A DNA stretch of 64,000 bases from Cyanobium sp. NIES-981 (GTDB taxonomy: Bacteria > Cyanobacteriota > Cyanobacteriia > PCC-6307 > Cyanobiaceae), in NCBI GenBank assembly GCA_945901765.1, contig CAMDLO010000002.1, forward strand, positions 1-64,000, in the 5' to 3' direction. The notes below the pieces were generated by a model. That model did not search any database, was not told the DNA's origin, and saw only the letters and a list, made by a program, of their open reading frames with translations. This document shows positions 49,097-58,972 of this stretch, in pieces. A program made the translations under genes and the position numbers. Each line of letters starts with the position of its first letter. Position 1 is the first letter of the stretch.

Positions 49097-49791
49097 GGCA
49101 GCGGCCCCAGCTGGCTGTCGAGGCCGTAGGGCTCGGCGTCAGCCGGGTCGTTGATGCCGAGCTCCTGGCGCCACTGGCGCACCGGCTTCTCCCAGCCCTC
49201 CTCCCACTTCACCGCCGCCAGGCACTGGGCCTGGCGGGCGATGGCGTGGCCGTGAGCCTGGGCGGCGCTGAGCTTTGGGTAGCGCTCGGGCTGGAAGCGG
49301 AAGGCGGCCAGCTGAGCGGCGCTGGTGAGCAGCACATAGCCCGGGAAGCCGATCTGGGCGGCGGTGATCGCCAGCACGCCGTTCTCGCCGGCGGCCTCGG
49401 TGCCGAATCCCGCCACCACGTGGTGGATGTCGTGGGTGGTGGCGATGCGCTGGGTGAGCCAGCGGTCATCACTGCCGGTGTCGCGGGGGCGGAAGAACGC
49501 GGGGTCGTAGCCCAGCGAGAGGATCAGGTCGGCGTAGCGGCGGCCCAGGGTACCGGGGGGCAGCTGGCGCAGCCGGTCGATGTCCGGCTGCAGGGGGGGA
49601 TAGTGCTCGGCCAGCAGGGCCGCCCCCTCCGGCAGGGCCCTGAGGCGCTCCACGCTGGCGGCCAGCTGGGGGCTGCCCAGGAAGTTGTCGATCAGGTCGG
49701 CGATGCTGCTCAGCTCGCCGCCGCTGCGGCCCACGGCCGCCAGCAGGCGCAGATTGTTGGCGGCGCGCAGGGCCTCCTGGAAGCGGCTCAT
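49093..49791 (-). CDS. Coq4-family protein
   Basis: TTHDIHHVVAGFGTEAAGENGVLAITAAQIGFPGYVL (Coq4 HDxxH region). Confidence 0.75.
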   Translation of the reverse strand: MSRFQEALRAANNLRLLAAVGRSGGELSSIADLIDNFLGSPQLAASVERLRALPEGAALLAEHYPPLQPDIDRLRQLPPGTLGRRYADLILSLGYDPAFFRPRDTGSDDRWLTQRIATTHDIHHVVAGFGTEAAGENGVLAITAAQIGFPGYVLLTSAAQLAAFRFQPERYPKLSAAQAHGHAIARQAQCLAAVKWEEGWEKPVRQWRQELGINDPADAEPYGLDSQLGPLP

Positions 49792-49836
49792 CGGCGGGCT
49801 GGTTTGTATGACCGCAGTCTGCTCAGGCTCGCGGCC

Positions 49837-50370
49837 ATGGGCAGCCCACCCAAGCGCGGTGCGCCCGCGGGCTCAGAATGCGCCCAGCCGTCCGACTCGC
49901 CCGTGGTGCAGCAGCCCGTTTCCGCCGTGATGACCACCCCGGTGCTGAGCGTGAACCAGGATTCGCCCCTGCAGGAAGCGGTGACCCTGATGAGCGAGCA
50001 CCACATCAGCGGCCTGCCGGTGCTCGATGGCAGCGGCGCGCTGGTGGGCGAGCTGAGCGAGCAGGACCTGATGGTGCGCGAGAGCGGCTTCCAGCCGGGG
50101 CCCTACGTGATGCTGCTCGACGCGGTGATCTATCTGCGCAATCCGCTCAACTGGGACAAGGAGGTGCACCAGGTGCTGGGCAGCACGGTGAAGGACGTGA
50201 TGAGCACCCGCACCCACACCTGCGGCGTGGACCTGCCCCTGCCGGCGGCGGCGCGCCAGCTGCACGAGGGCGGCACCCAGCGGCTGTTCGTGCTCGACGG
50301 CAACGACAAGCTGGCCGGTGTGCTCACCCGCGGCGACGTGGTGCGGGCCCTGGCGGCCGCTGAGGGCTGA
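49837..50370 (+). CDS. CBS-domain pair protein
   Basis: VMTTPVLSVNQDSPLQEAVTLMSEHHISGLPVLDGSGALVGELSEQDLM and VKDVMSTRTHTCGVDLPLPAAARQLHEGGTQRLFVLDGNDKLAGVLTRGDVV. Confidence 0.9.
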   Translation: MGSPPKRGAPAGSECAQPSDSPVVQQPVSAVMTTPVLSVNQDSPLQEAVTLMSEHHISGLPVLDGSGALVGELSEQDLMVRESGFQPGPYVMLLDAVIYLRNPLNWDKEVHQVLGSTVKDVMSTRTHTCGVDLPLPAAARQLHEGGTQRLFVLDGNDKLAGVLTRGDVVRALAAAEG

Positions 50371-50408
50371 GCAGGGCCCCCCTATCCACCCGCCGCAGAG
50401 CCAGTCCT

Positions 50409-51347
50409 GTGACCACCACCAGCGCCGCCGATCCCCTGCCCTCCTGGCGGCCCGGTGCCGTCAAGCAGGCCCTGCTGGCCTTCGTGGCGGCGGTGAGCAG
50501 CGAGGGCTCGGATCGTTTCGTGCCGGAGCCGGAGCGGGTGGCGGTGTTCGACAACGACGGCACCCTCTGGCCGGAGCAGCCGCTGCCCTTCCAGGCGGCC
50601 TTCGCCTTCGCTGAGCTCCAGGGGGCGGTGCAGCGCCAGCCGGAGCTGGCCAGCGACCCGATGGTGCAGGCGGCCCTGGCCGGCGACATCGGCGCCCTGC
50701 TGGCCGGTGACCACTTCGACGGGCTGCTGCGGGTGATCGCCGTGAGCCATGCCGGCATGACCACCGAGGCCTTCGCCGCGGCGGTGGAAGCCTGGCTGGG
50801 CTCCGCCCGCCATCCCCAGCTGCAGCGGCCCTACGACGCCCTCACCTATGGGCCGATGCAGGAGGTACTGGCGCTGCTGCGGGCCCATCACTTCCGCAGC
50901 TTCATCGTGTCCGGCGGCGGCGCCGACTTCATGCGGGTGTGGGTGGAGCGGGTGTACGGCATCCCGCCGGAGCGGGTGGTGGGCTCCACCGGCCGCACCC
51001 ACTTTGAGCTGCGCGACGGCGCGCCGCTGCTGGTGAAGTCGCTCGACACCCTGTTCGTGAACGACGGCGCCGGCAAGCCGGCGGGCATCCACCAGTTCAT
51101 TGGTCGCCGGCCGCTGATGGCCTTCGGCAACAGAGATGGCGACCTGGCGATGCTGCAGTACACCACCATCAACAACCCGCGCCCGAGCTTCGGGTTGATC
51201 GTGCACCACACCGACGCCGAGCGGGAATTCGCCTACGACGCCGAAACCAGAAGCACCGGCCGGCTGGTGGAGGCCCTGCGCCAGGCCCCCGAGCGCGGCT
51301 GGCACGTGGTGGACATGGCCCGCGACTGGACGACGGTGTTTGCCTAG
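50409..51347 (+). CDS. HAD-family phosphatase (SerB-like, haloacid dehalogenase)
   Basis: VAVFDNDGTLWPEQ, FIVSGGGADFMRVWVE, MAFGNRDGDLAML. Confidence 0.88.
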   Translation: MTTTSAADPLPSWRPGAVKQALLAFVAAVSSEGSDRFVPEPERVAVFDNDGTLWPEQPLPFQAAFAFAELQGAVQRQPELASDPMVQAALAGDIGALLAGDHFDGLLRVIAVSHAGMTTEAFAAAVEAWLGSARHPQLQRPYDALTYGPMQEVLALLRAHHFRSFIVSGGGADFMRVWVERVYGIPPERVVGSTGRTHFELRDGAPLLVKSLDTLFVNDGAGKPAGIHQFIGRRPLMAFGNRDGDLAMLQYTTINNPRPSFGLIVHHTDAEREFAYDAETRSTGRLVEALRQAPERGWHVVDMARDWTTVFA

Positions 51348-54300
51348 GCGGCCAGCAGCGGCCGGGCCCGGTCGTTGATCAGCTGGAGCAGATCAAACAG
51401 CTGCTCCGCCTCCGCATCCGAGAACAGGCCTTCCGGGCCGGTGGGGGCCAGGTCGCTGAAGGGTGGGTCGTAGAGGCGGGCGGGATCCATGGCGCCGCGG
51501 CTGGTGAGTTCATCGATGATCTCGTTGATGAAGCGGATCTGGGTGGCGGTGTGGGTGCCCTCGGCCAGGTAGTCGGCAAACAGCTCCTTGGCGGCATTGC
51601 GATCGAGGCCCACCATGGAGCGGATGAACACCCCGAAGCCATTGCACTCCTCACGGGCACGCGCGATGGCCTGCTGATCGCCGATGCCATGGCTGATCAG
51701 GAACTGCTCCAGTTCGTTGAGATCGGCGGAGGTGAGGGGCTGGTTGCGGCGCAGGCGCTGCATGGTGAGGTGGTCGTCGTGCGCCCGCAGGAACTCGCGG
51801 GCCCGCAGGCGGAACTGCTGGAACTCGTCGCGGCTGAGCAGGGCGGCGGCATCGAGTTCGCGCAGCGCTCCGAGCTCGTCGGCGAAGTTGGTGTAGAGGG
51901 GTTCCCTGCTGATCGTTTCGATCAGACCCATCAGGCCCCGCAGGCGCCGCCGCGCTTCCTCGAGCATCGGCACGGTGACGTCCTGCCACCATTCATCGCG
52001 CAGTAGATCGCGAATCAGCTCCAGCTCGGCCGCCACCTGGGGAATGTTGGGCCGGGCCTCCAGCTGGGCGGCCAGCTCGCGGAGCTGCAGCTGGAGGCGC
52101 TGGAAGCGTGGCTCGCCGCGCAGCAAGGCGAGCTGCAGGTTGTAGAGGAGCAGATCGAAGCGGCGCGCGTCGGCATCGGTGTCGCCCTGCTGCTCGGCGT
52201 AGGCCGAGGGCAGGGGGGCCAGGGTGGCGGCGAGGGCCTGATAGTCATCGGGGCTGAGGCTGGCCCAGGCCTCATGGTTGCGGAAACGCTCCACAAGCTG
52301 CAGATGGGGTCGCACCAGAAAGTTGTCGGCCGGGCAGGCGGCCACATGGCAGCGCAGGAGTTCGGCGAGCGTGTGGCGATACAGCCCTAGAGCGTTGTCG
52401 TGATCGGCTGGCTGGCCGTCTCGCGAGGGAATGGCCATGCTGGGCACCGAAGGCAGGATCGAAAGCAGCCCTTTCTGGTCAATCGTGTCGATCAGCGCCA
52501 GGCGACTGCGGAACAGGCGAGTGCTGAGGCTTTCGGGCGCGGAAGTGGCCTCGGCGCCGCCCTGGCCGAGAAAGAATTCGAGGTTTTGGCAGAGATCGAA
52601 GATCCAGAAGCACTCCTTGTCGCGTCCAGGGCCAAATAAGCCCTTGCAGGTGCGGGTGCCGCGCCCCACCATCTGCCAGAACTTGGTGCGCGAACGCACC
52701 GGCTTGAAGAACACCAGGTTGACGATCTCCGGGATGTCGATGCCGGTGTCGAGCATGTCGACGGAGATGGCGATCCGTAGATCGCTGTCTGGATTGGAGA
52801 ACTCGTCAATGAGCGATTGGGCGTACTTCACCTGGTTGTCGATCACGCGGGCGGCCTTGCCGGCCAGGTGGGGGTAGTGGTGATCGAAGCGCTCGCGGAT
52901 GAACTCGGCATGCTTGTGGTTGCGCGCGAAGATCACGCTCTTGCCAAGGCGATCACCGGCGGCTTCGAGGCAGCCCTTGGTCATCAGCACCTGCAGCCCC
53001 TTGTCGACGGTGTCGGCGTTGAACAGCCAGGCGTTGACGGCGCCGGAATCCACACGGCCGGCGTTCTGCACGTTCTCCTCCCAGTCGAGCAGGTCCCACT
53101 GGGTCTTTTCCTCGTCGCTGAGGGCGGCATAGCTGATGCCCTCGCGCGGGAAGCGCAGCGGCACGGAGATGGGCTTGAAGGGCACCAGAAAGCCATCGGC
53201 GACGGCCTGATCGAGGCCGTACTCATCGGTGGGTAGGCCGATCTCTCGGTCGAAGAGCTCGTAGGTGTTGCGGTCGATCTCCTCGCGGGGCGTGGCGGTG
53301 AGACCGCTGAGCAGCGAATCGAAGTAGGCAAAGATCGCCCCGTACTTCTGATACACACTGCGGTGGGCCTCGTCGATGATCACCAGATCGAAGTGGCCCA
53401 CCCCAAAGCGCTTGACGCCGTGGGCATCCTCTGCATCGATGAGGTTCATCATCGTGGGGTAGGTGGAGAGGAACACGCGCCCCTCACCGCCCTTGTTGGT
53501 GACCAGATTCACCGGTGAGCAATCGGGCAGGAAGCGGCGAAAGGCCCGCTCGGCCTGGAGGACGAGGGAGGTGCGATCGGCGAGAAACAGCACCCGCTTC
53601 ACCCAGTTGCAACGGGTGAGCAGGTCGGTGAGCGAGATGGCGGTACGGGTCTTGCCGGTGCCGGTGGCCTGCACCAGCAGGGCTTTGCGCCGGCCCTGCT
53701 CCAGGGATTCACAGATCGCCCGGATCGCCCGCTGCTGGTAGTAGCGCCCGGCAATTGCGGTGGAGATGGTGGCCTGGGCAAGGGGCTGGCGGATCTCGCG
53801 GCGGCGGATCAGGGTTTCGAGCTCCTCCTTCTTGTAGAAACCCTGAACGTCCCGGGGTGGATAGCGCAGGTCATCCCAGAGGCGGTGCCGGTAGCCGTTG
53901 GAGAGAAAGATCAGGGGCCTCTGGCCGTAGCGCTGCTCGAGACAGTTGGCGTACAGCTCAGCCTGGCGCTGGCCTTCCATCGGATCGCGGCTGGTGCGCT
54001 TGGCTTCCACCAGGCCGAGCGGTTTGCCGTCGTCGCCCCAAAGCACGTAATCCACGAACCCTTGGCCCGTGGCATTGGGCATGCCCTGCACCTCGTGTTC
54101 ATGGGTGCAGCTCTGGCCGTGCACCCAGCCGGCTTCCTCGAGGTAGTGGTCGATGGTGGCGCGGCGGGTCTCGAATTCGCTAAGGTCGGGTTCGGGCTGG
54201 GCGGCAGCTTCATTGACCTTGCGCAGAGCGGTGATCTCCTGTCGCAGCCGATCGAGTTCTTCCTGGGAGGCCAGGGCGGCCAGGCGTTGATCGCGCAACT

Positions 54301-54820
54301 GGGCATCACGCTCGGCCAGCTGGTCCGCCAAGGCCTCCAGTTGTTCGCGGCTCTGGGCCTGTTGGGCGGTGGCGGCGTCACGGCTGGGCAGGAGATCGGC
54401 GTTGAAGCTGCAGCCCCGTACGCGATGGGGATCACGGCCATAGGTGAGCGCAAACCAGCGCAGCACCTGGAACAACTCCCGAGCAGCCAGCACGGCATCG
54501 CCAGGGCGGATCGGATCGCTGCGATGCACGGCCTTGTTGCCGAGGTCTTTGAGCAGGCGGAAGCGACGCATCTGCTCGCCCGCCACGTCGCAGAACACGC
54601 GTGCGTACATCAAATCCGCCAGGGTCTGGGCGGTCAACGGCCGCTCCAGCTGCCCGTCGTTGTCGTACACCCACTCCACCAGCAGCTCGATGGTGCGGCG
54701 GGCGTAGAAGCAGGCGGTGCGCGGATCGGAGAGAGCGAACTGCTCGACCTTCTGCGCCTCCTCGTGGAGCTCAGGCCATTGGCCTGCGATGAGGGCGTAC
54801 TGGGAAGAGACAGTGGTCAT
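51344..54820 (-). CDS. hsdR: type I restriction endonuclease R subunit (EcoEI-like) with N-terminal DUF4145/HEPN-like domain
   Basis: GFVDYVLWGDDGKPLGLVEAKRT nuclease motif; LVQATGTGKTRTAISL; DLVIIDEAHRS; SVDMLDTGIDIPEIVNLVFFKPVRSRTKFWQMVGRGTRTC. Confidence 0.93.
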   Translation of the reverse strand: MTTVSSQYALIAGQWPELHEEAQKVEQFALSDPRTACFYARRTIELLVEWVYDNDGQLERPLTAQTLADLMYARVFCDVAGEQMRRFRLLKDLGNKAVHRSDPIRPGDAVLAARELFQVLRWFALTYGRDPHRVRGCSFNADLLPSRDAATAQQAQSREQLEALADQLAERDAQLRDQRLAALASQEELDRLRQEITALRKVNEAAAQPEPDLSEFETRRATIDHYLEEAGWVHGQSCTHEHEVQGMPNATGQGFVDYVLWGDDGKPLGLVEAKRTSRDPMEGQRQAELYANCLEQRYGQRPLIFLSNGYRHRLWDDLRYPPRDVQGFYKKEELETLIRRREIRQPLAQATISTAIAGRYYQQRAIRAICESLEQGRRKALLVQATGTGKTRTAISLTDLLTRCNWVKRVLFLADRTSLVLQAERAFRRFLPDCSPVNLVTNKGGEGRVFLSTYPTMMNLIDAEDAHGVKRFGVGHFDLVIIDEAHRSVYQKYGAIFAYFDSLLSGLTATPREEIDRNTYELFDREIGLPTDEYGLDQAVADGFLVPFKPISVPLRFPREGISYAALSDEEKTQWDLLDWEENVQNAGRVDSGAVNAWLFNADTVDKGLQVLMTKGCLEAAGDRLGKSVIFARNHKHAEFIRERFDHHYPHLAGKAARVIDNQVKYAQSLIDEFSNPDSDLRIAISVDMLDTGIDIPEIVNLVFFKPVRSRTKFWQMVGRGTRTCKGLFGPGRDKECFWIFDLCQNLEFFLGQGGAEATSAPESLSTRLFRSRLALIDTIDQKGLLSILPSVPSMAIPSRDGQPADHDNALGLYRHTLAELLRCHVAACPADNFLVRPHLQLVERFRNHEAWASLSPDDYQALAATLAPLPSAYAEQQGDTDADARRFDLLLYNLQLALLRGEPRFQRLQLQLRELAAQLEARPNIPQVAAELELIRDLLRDEWWQDVTVPMLEEARRRLRGLMGLIETISREPLYTNFADELGALRELDAAALLSRDEFQQFRLRAREFLRAHDDHLTMQRLRRNQPLTSADLNELEQFLISHGIGDQQAIARAREECNGFGVFIRSMVGLDRNAAKELFADYLAEGTHTATQIRFINEIIDELTSRGAMDPARLYDPPFSDLAPTGPEGLFSDAEAEQLFDLLQLINDRARPLLAA

Positions 54821-55194
54821 GACAGCTGACGTTCTACCTGCGTCAACAGCGAGGACGTGACGGCAAGAAGGAGCGGCCAATCGGGGGGGCTGATCTCCAG
54901 GCTGTCGTCGTAACGCGTCTGAACTGCGAAGAAAGTGAGATCAGCAATCCGTTCGAATGGACTGAGATCCGATCCCACTTCTTCCAGCCAGTCCATCAGG
55001 GCCATGATGTCGTGTGTGAAGGGTGCGAGCCCTCCACGGGAATGAATCCAGCTTTTGAGAGCCTTCTCGCAGGCCTGTTGCAACAGGAACCCGATGCTGC
55101 TGTCGCGGAACCCCGAAAGCTCAACCATGCGCTGCGCCTCGGCAAGATCGGCCTGGGCAATGCGGAGGTAGCGAATGGCGTCGGGATCAGCCAT
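54817..55194 (-). CDS. HEPN-domain protein (toxin partner of MNT)
   Basis: RYLRIAQADLAEAQRMVELSGFRDSSIGFLLQQACEKALKSWIHSRGGLAPFTHDIMALM. Confidence 0.85.
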   Translation of the reverse strand: MADPDAIRYLRIAQADLAEAQRMVELSGFRDSSIGFLLQQACEKALKSWIHSRGGLAPFTHDIMALMDWLEEVGSDLSPFERIADLTFFAVQTRYDDSLEISPPDWPLLLAVTSSLLTQVERQLS

Positions 55195-55540
55195 GCAGCA
55201 GGATTCCCTCCTCATAGGCGCGCGTGGTGACGGCGCTTCGATACTGCTGCCGTTGGTTCACTTCACTCTCGGAGTACAGCAGCAGATCGAGAGGAAGCCG
55301 ATGGCTGGAGAACTGGCGCCAGAGGGCCCCCAGTACACGCACCCGGTCATGGGTTGTCAGCCAGAGATCCGGCACGGTGATCAGCAGATCCACGTCGGAG
55401 TCGGGCCGGGCAGTGCCCCTGGCGCGGGATCCGAACAACCGCACCTGGGCCTCCGGGATGGCCGCTGCGATGCCGGCTGCCACGGTGCTGATCCGCGGAT
55501 CGATCGGGTTGGCAGTAGGAGTGGAGGTGGATTCGGTCAT
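55187..55540 (-). CDS. MNT-type nucleotidyltransferase (antitoxin partner of HEPN)
   Basis: AQVRLFGSRARGTARPDSDVDLLITVPD (GSxxRG...SDxD). Confidence 0.88.
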   Translation of the reverse strand: MTESTSTPTANPIDPRISTVAAGIAAAIPEAQVRLFGSRARGTARPDSDVDLLITVPDLWLTTHDRVRVLGALWRQFSSHRLPLDLLLYSESEVNQRQQYRSAVTTRAYEEGILLHG

Positions 55541-55553
55541 GGGGCCATTCTGG

Positions 55554-57695
55554 TCACGGACCTTCAGGTGCGTCATCCAGTTGTCGCTCCAGCGACTGGC
55601 GGATCAGGCCGAGGGCATAGGGAACTTCCTCCAGGCTGGAGATACCCAACTCCACCTCGCCATTGCCCCAGCGGCCGATGCCGGCGACGTTCTTGGCGAT
55701 GCCCCTGGGGTCGTCGAGCTCGGCGAAGGGCATGTTGAGGCTGAGGCGCAGCCGCTTGGCCTGGGGAACGATGTCAACGACGTTGGTCTCAGCCTTGTAG
55801 GCGATGTAGAGCTTGAGCACTTCCTGGCTCACGTTCGGGTCCAGAGCCCGGATGCGGACGTCCAACAGATCGAAGACCGCTCGGATCTGGGGGTTGGACA
55901 GCTGGGGATGGTCGTCGAGGGTGTAGCTGGCGACCTGGCTGCGGCTGGGTTGCCGGTAGGCCTGGCGCTGCTCCTCGCTCAGCTGGGGCGATGCCCACAC
56001 CTCCAAAGCGCGTGCGGCGAGGGTCTCCCCGCGCTGGCGCATGGCACCCACATCCCAGCGCTCCAGTTGGCCCAAGCCCTGGTTGAGGCGCAGGGGGCTT
56101 GTGCAGAAACCGCCCTCGGGGTGGTCGCGCTTGTCTGTGAAGGGCCGATCGCTGAGTTCGGGGTTGTAGCCGGTGAGGGTGAGGTTGCCGAGGCGGTGCA
56201 GCCACTCCTCCTGCAGCTGGGCCCACTCGGGGCCAAGCGCCTCGCGCCAGGCAGGGGAGAGGTCGGGGTTCTGGGGAAGGATGTGCTCGATCGTGTAGTC
56301 GGCCACGGCGATGGGCTCCTTGCGCTGGCGGTTCTCCAGGCGGCGGAGCCAGTAGCTGCAGCTCTTGTTGAACTTGTAGAGATTGCGGATCTGCAGGTCG
56401 CGGCGGAACTCCTCATCAGAAGGGAAGCGCCGGTAGGAAGGCAGATCGAGCAGGTGGGCCTTGAAGCTGGGCAGGTAGTGGCCTGCTTCGCGGCGCAGGG
56501 CACGGCTGAAGGTGGCGAAGGTTTTCTGCTGGGAGTTGGAGGGGATGGCGCAGACCGCCCGGCGGAACACGTAGGCCTCCAGCAGCCGCAGGGCTTCCAG
56601 CAGCTCATCGCGGCTGAGCAGGCCGGTTTGATGGTCGCCATAGAGCTCCAGCAGCAGGGGCGTGACCACGTTCACCTTGAGCTCCCGCAGGTCGTGGAAG
56701 GCCTCCTTGAGCTGGGGGTCAGGCTCCTGGCCGAGTGCCACGCGGCAATACCGGATGGCGGTGGTGTGCAGATCACGCAGCAATGCCTCGATGCCTGCTT
56801 CCGCGACGGCCGGCTTGCGTTCGTACTGCTTGAACACCTCGTAGACCAGATCGAGCCGGGGGACTTCGCCGGTCTTGAGTGTGAGGAAGTCGCGCATGAA
56901 GGCGCTGAACTCGTTGCCGCTGTAGGCCTCCTGCCCGAAGGCCAGCTCCATCGGCCGCCAGTGGAGGGTGTACAGCCGTTCCTGCAACTCGGGCGGCTGG
57001 CCCATCAGCACGTAGTTGCGGATCAGATCGGCCTGGGAGAGCTCCCGGCCGGTGGAGTTCATGCTTTCGAAGATCAGCTGGGGATTGTCCTGATCGCGGG
57101 AGAGGGCCACGTCCACCACCAACAGCTTGCTGATGCCACGGCAGACCACGGCCAGATCGGTGGTGGATGCGCGGAGTTGCTCCAGGAAGAACTGGTGGTT
57201 CTCCTGGATCCGGATGGAAGGCTCGGCTGGCAGTGCTGCAGCGGTGGGATCCACCAGCGCCATCAGGGTGGCGCGATCGGTGTCGGAGAGCAGCAGCTTG
57301 AAGCGCTTGTCGCCTTTCTGGTGCCGGCGGGTGAGGTAGGTCTCGCGGATGATGGCCGGAGCGAACTCCTCGATCGGCTCCTGCTGATCCACTGGCAGCC
57401 CATCGAGCACATCCGCCAGGGCGGTGAGCAGCAGGGTGACGGTGGTGAGCCGCTGCTGGCCATCGATCACCAGCTTGGGTGCCTGCACGGCGAGGTTGCC
57501 GAGGCCTTCATCGATGTGCACCACTGAGCCGATGAAGTGAACACCGATCTCATCGGTGGAACCAGCACGGAGGATGTCAGCCCAGAGCTGCTGGCATTCC
57601 TTGAGCGTCCAGGAATAAGTCCGCTGATAGATAGGGATGATGAACTGAGAGACGGCGCCCAGGATCTGGAGGAGTTTGGCTTCTGTGGCTTTCAT
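55554..57695 (-). CDS. DUF262/DUF1524 (GmrSD-like) protein, putative restriction/defence nuclease
   Basis: QFIIPIYQRTYSWTLKECQQLWADI, LVIDGQQRLTTVTLLLTAL, YTIEHILPQNPDLS...WLHRLGNLTLTGYNPELSDRPFTDKRD. Confidence 0.88.
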   Translation of the reverse strand: MKATEAKLLQILGAVSQFIIPIYQRTYSWTLKECQQLWADILRAGSTDEIGVHFIGSVVHIDEGLGNLAVQAPKLVIDGQQRLTTVTLLLTALADVLDGLPVDQQEPIEEFAPAIIRETYLTRRHQKGDKRFKLLLSDTDRATLMALVDPTAAALPAEPSIRIQENHQFFLEQLRASTTDLAVVCRGISKLLVVDVALSRDQDNPQLIFESMNSTGRELSQADLIRNYVLMGQPPELQERLYTLHWRPMELAFGQEAYSGNEFSAFMRDFLTLKTGEVPRLDLVYEVFKQYERKPAVAEAGIEALLRDLHTTAIRYCRVALGQEPDPQLKEAFHDLRELKVNVVTPLLLELYGDHQTGLLSRDELLEALRLLEAYVFRRAVCAIPSNSQQKTFATFSRALRREAGHYLPSFKAHLLDLPSYRRFPSDEEFRRDLQIRNLYKFNKSCSYWLRRLENRQRKEPIAVADYTIEHILPQNPDLSPAWREALGPEWAQLQEEWLHRLGNLTLTGYNPELSDRPFTDKRDHPEGGFCTSPLRLNQGLGQLERWDVGAMRQRGETLAARALEVWASPQLSEEQRQAYRQPSRSQVASYTLDDHPQLSNPQIRAVFDLLDVRIRALDPNVSQEVLKLYIAYKAETNVVDIVPQAKRLRLSLNMPFAELDDPRGIAKNVAGIGRWGNGEVELGISSLEEVPYALGLIRQSLERQLDDAPEGP

Positions 57696-58798
57696 CTGCC
57701 AGAATCTCCATGGAAAGTTGCATGCCGAAGTGCACCGCTAAGCCTCGAAGTCTGCCATGCAGATATCTCGGCCTGAGCAAGCTTGGCATCCAACGCAGCC
57801 AGCACTGATTCAAAGCGCTCCTGAAGATCCAGCGGAGGGAGGGGAACAGGAAGGGAATCAAGAGCTGATCTTGTCAACTTCGGCTGAGCCGAGCCCGTCA
57901 CAAAAGGCTTTAGATCAACAAGGCCAAAGTAGAACTCCAGGAAACGAAGCTTGGCTTTTCCGTTCTCGCCAAGAACATGGGCATGGTTATTAACCCAGTA
58001 CTTGCCATCTGCCATGAAGGCAATCGGGGATGAGCGGGCGATTAGATTCGCTCCGTCTTCACCTACCAGAAGCCTCCGCCCGTCAAACAAGTAGTCGTCG
58101 ACATGGTCGATAACCCCCGATGCACCGTAGTAGGGGTATCGACCTTGCATGGCTTTCCGATCGGAAGATTTTACGGGTACTCGCCTCGCGTCTTCGTTTA
58201 AGCAAATCTCGCCCAAGCGGAAAACAGGCCACTGAAAAGGATTGTGCCGAGGATCGCCAAACATTTGCCTGTAGACAGATAGCGGGAAAGCTTTCAGCAG
58301 ATTGTGTCTCCGCCTTTCAGCGCCGGAGAGCTCATCGGTCTTATCCAGGATCGCCGCGATGCGCCGCTGCTCCTCCAGTGGGGGGAGGGGGATTTGCGCA
58401 GATTTCAGCTTCGCAACCGAAAGATGTTTGACAGTGACAAATGGCGTCTCGTCTTCAATCTTCTTGAGAAGAATTGGGAGGAAGTGGTATAGGTAGGCAT
58501 CGTCTAAAAGGCTTTGTCTGGAAATGGCCTTGCAGACCCGCTGGTTGAGCAGGGCTGGATCACTTTTCCATCTCTCGCGATTGAACTCTCCATCCATTCC
58601 AATCAGGATGTCTCCCTTCTCGACTATGTATAGGGGTTGATAGTCACCGCTATAGAAAGTGGCGCTCGAACCTGGCAGGACGTCTCTAATCCGAATAATG
58701 GGCAATCCAATTGGCTCGGCCGAGAAAAAATCTGACTTGAACGCAAAGCCAGACAGAAAATCACAAACCTCACCAAGCTCAACAGTTGTCCGTTTCAT
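57692..58798 (-). CDS. hsdS: type I restriction specificity subunit HsdS
   Basis: VELGEVCDFLSGFAFKSDFF, IRIRDVLPG, IPLPPLEEQRRIAAILDKTDELSGAERRRHNLLKAFPLSVYRQMFGDP, second TRD, VPLPPLDLQERFESVLAALDAKLAQAE. Confidence 0.93.
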   Translation of the reverse strand: MKRTTVELGEVCDFLSGFAFKSDFFSAEPIGLPIIRIRDVLPGSSATFYSGDYQPLYIVEKGDILIGMDGEFNRERWKSDPALLNQRVCKAISRQSLLDDAYLYHFLPILLKKIEDETPFVTVKHLSVAKLKSAQIPLPPLEEQRRIAAILDKTDELSGAERRRHNLLKAFPLSVYRQMFGDPRHNPFQWPVFRLGEICLNEDARRVPVKSSDRKAMQGRYPYYGASGVIDHVDDYLFDGRRLLVGEDGANLIARSSPIAFMADGKYWVNNHAHVLGENGKAKLRFLEFYFGLVDLKPFVTGSAQPKLTRSALDSLPVPLPPLDLQERFESVLAALDAKLAQAEISAWQTSRLSGALRHATFHGDSGR

Positions 58799-58915
58799 CG
58801 CAGCATCCCCTCCAGCTCCTCGATCCCCTGCAGGATCTCCTGCTCCTGCTCAATCGCCCGCAGTTCGGCCAGGATCTCCAGCGGTGGACGTTGCTCCACC
58901 TCTTCGTGGATCAGC
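58795..58915 (-). pseudogene. duplicated 3' end of hsdM (hsdM' fragment)
   Basis: Encodes LIHEEVEQRPPLEILAELRAIEQEQEILQGIEELEGMLR*, near-identical to the hsdM C-terminus at 59595-59709. Confidence 0.93.
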
Positions 58916-58972
58916 CCAGGCCAGCAGCGCAAGCTCCGGCTAGGGTGACATGTAACCGTTGCGGGAGTCGCC

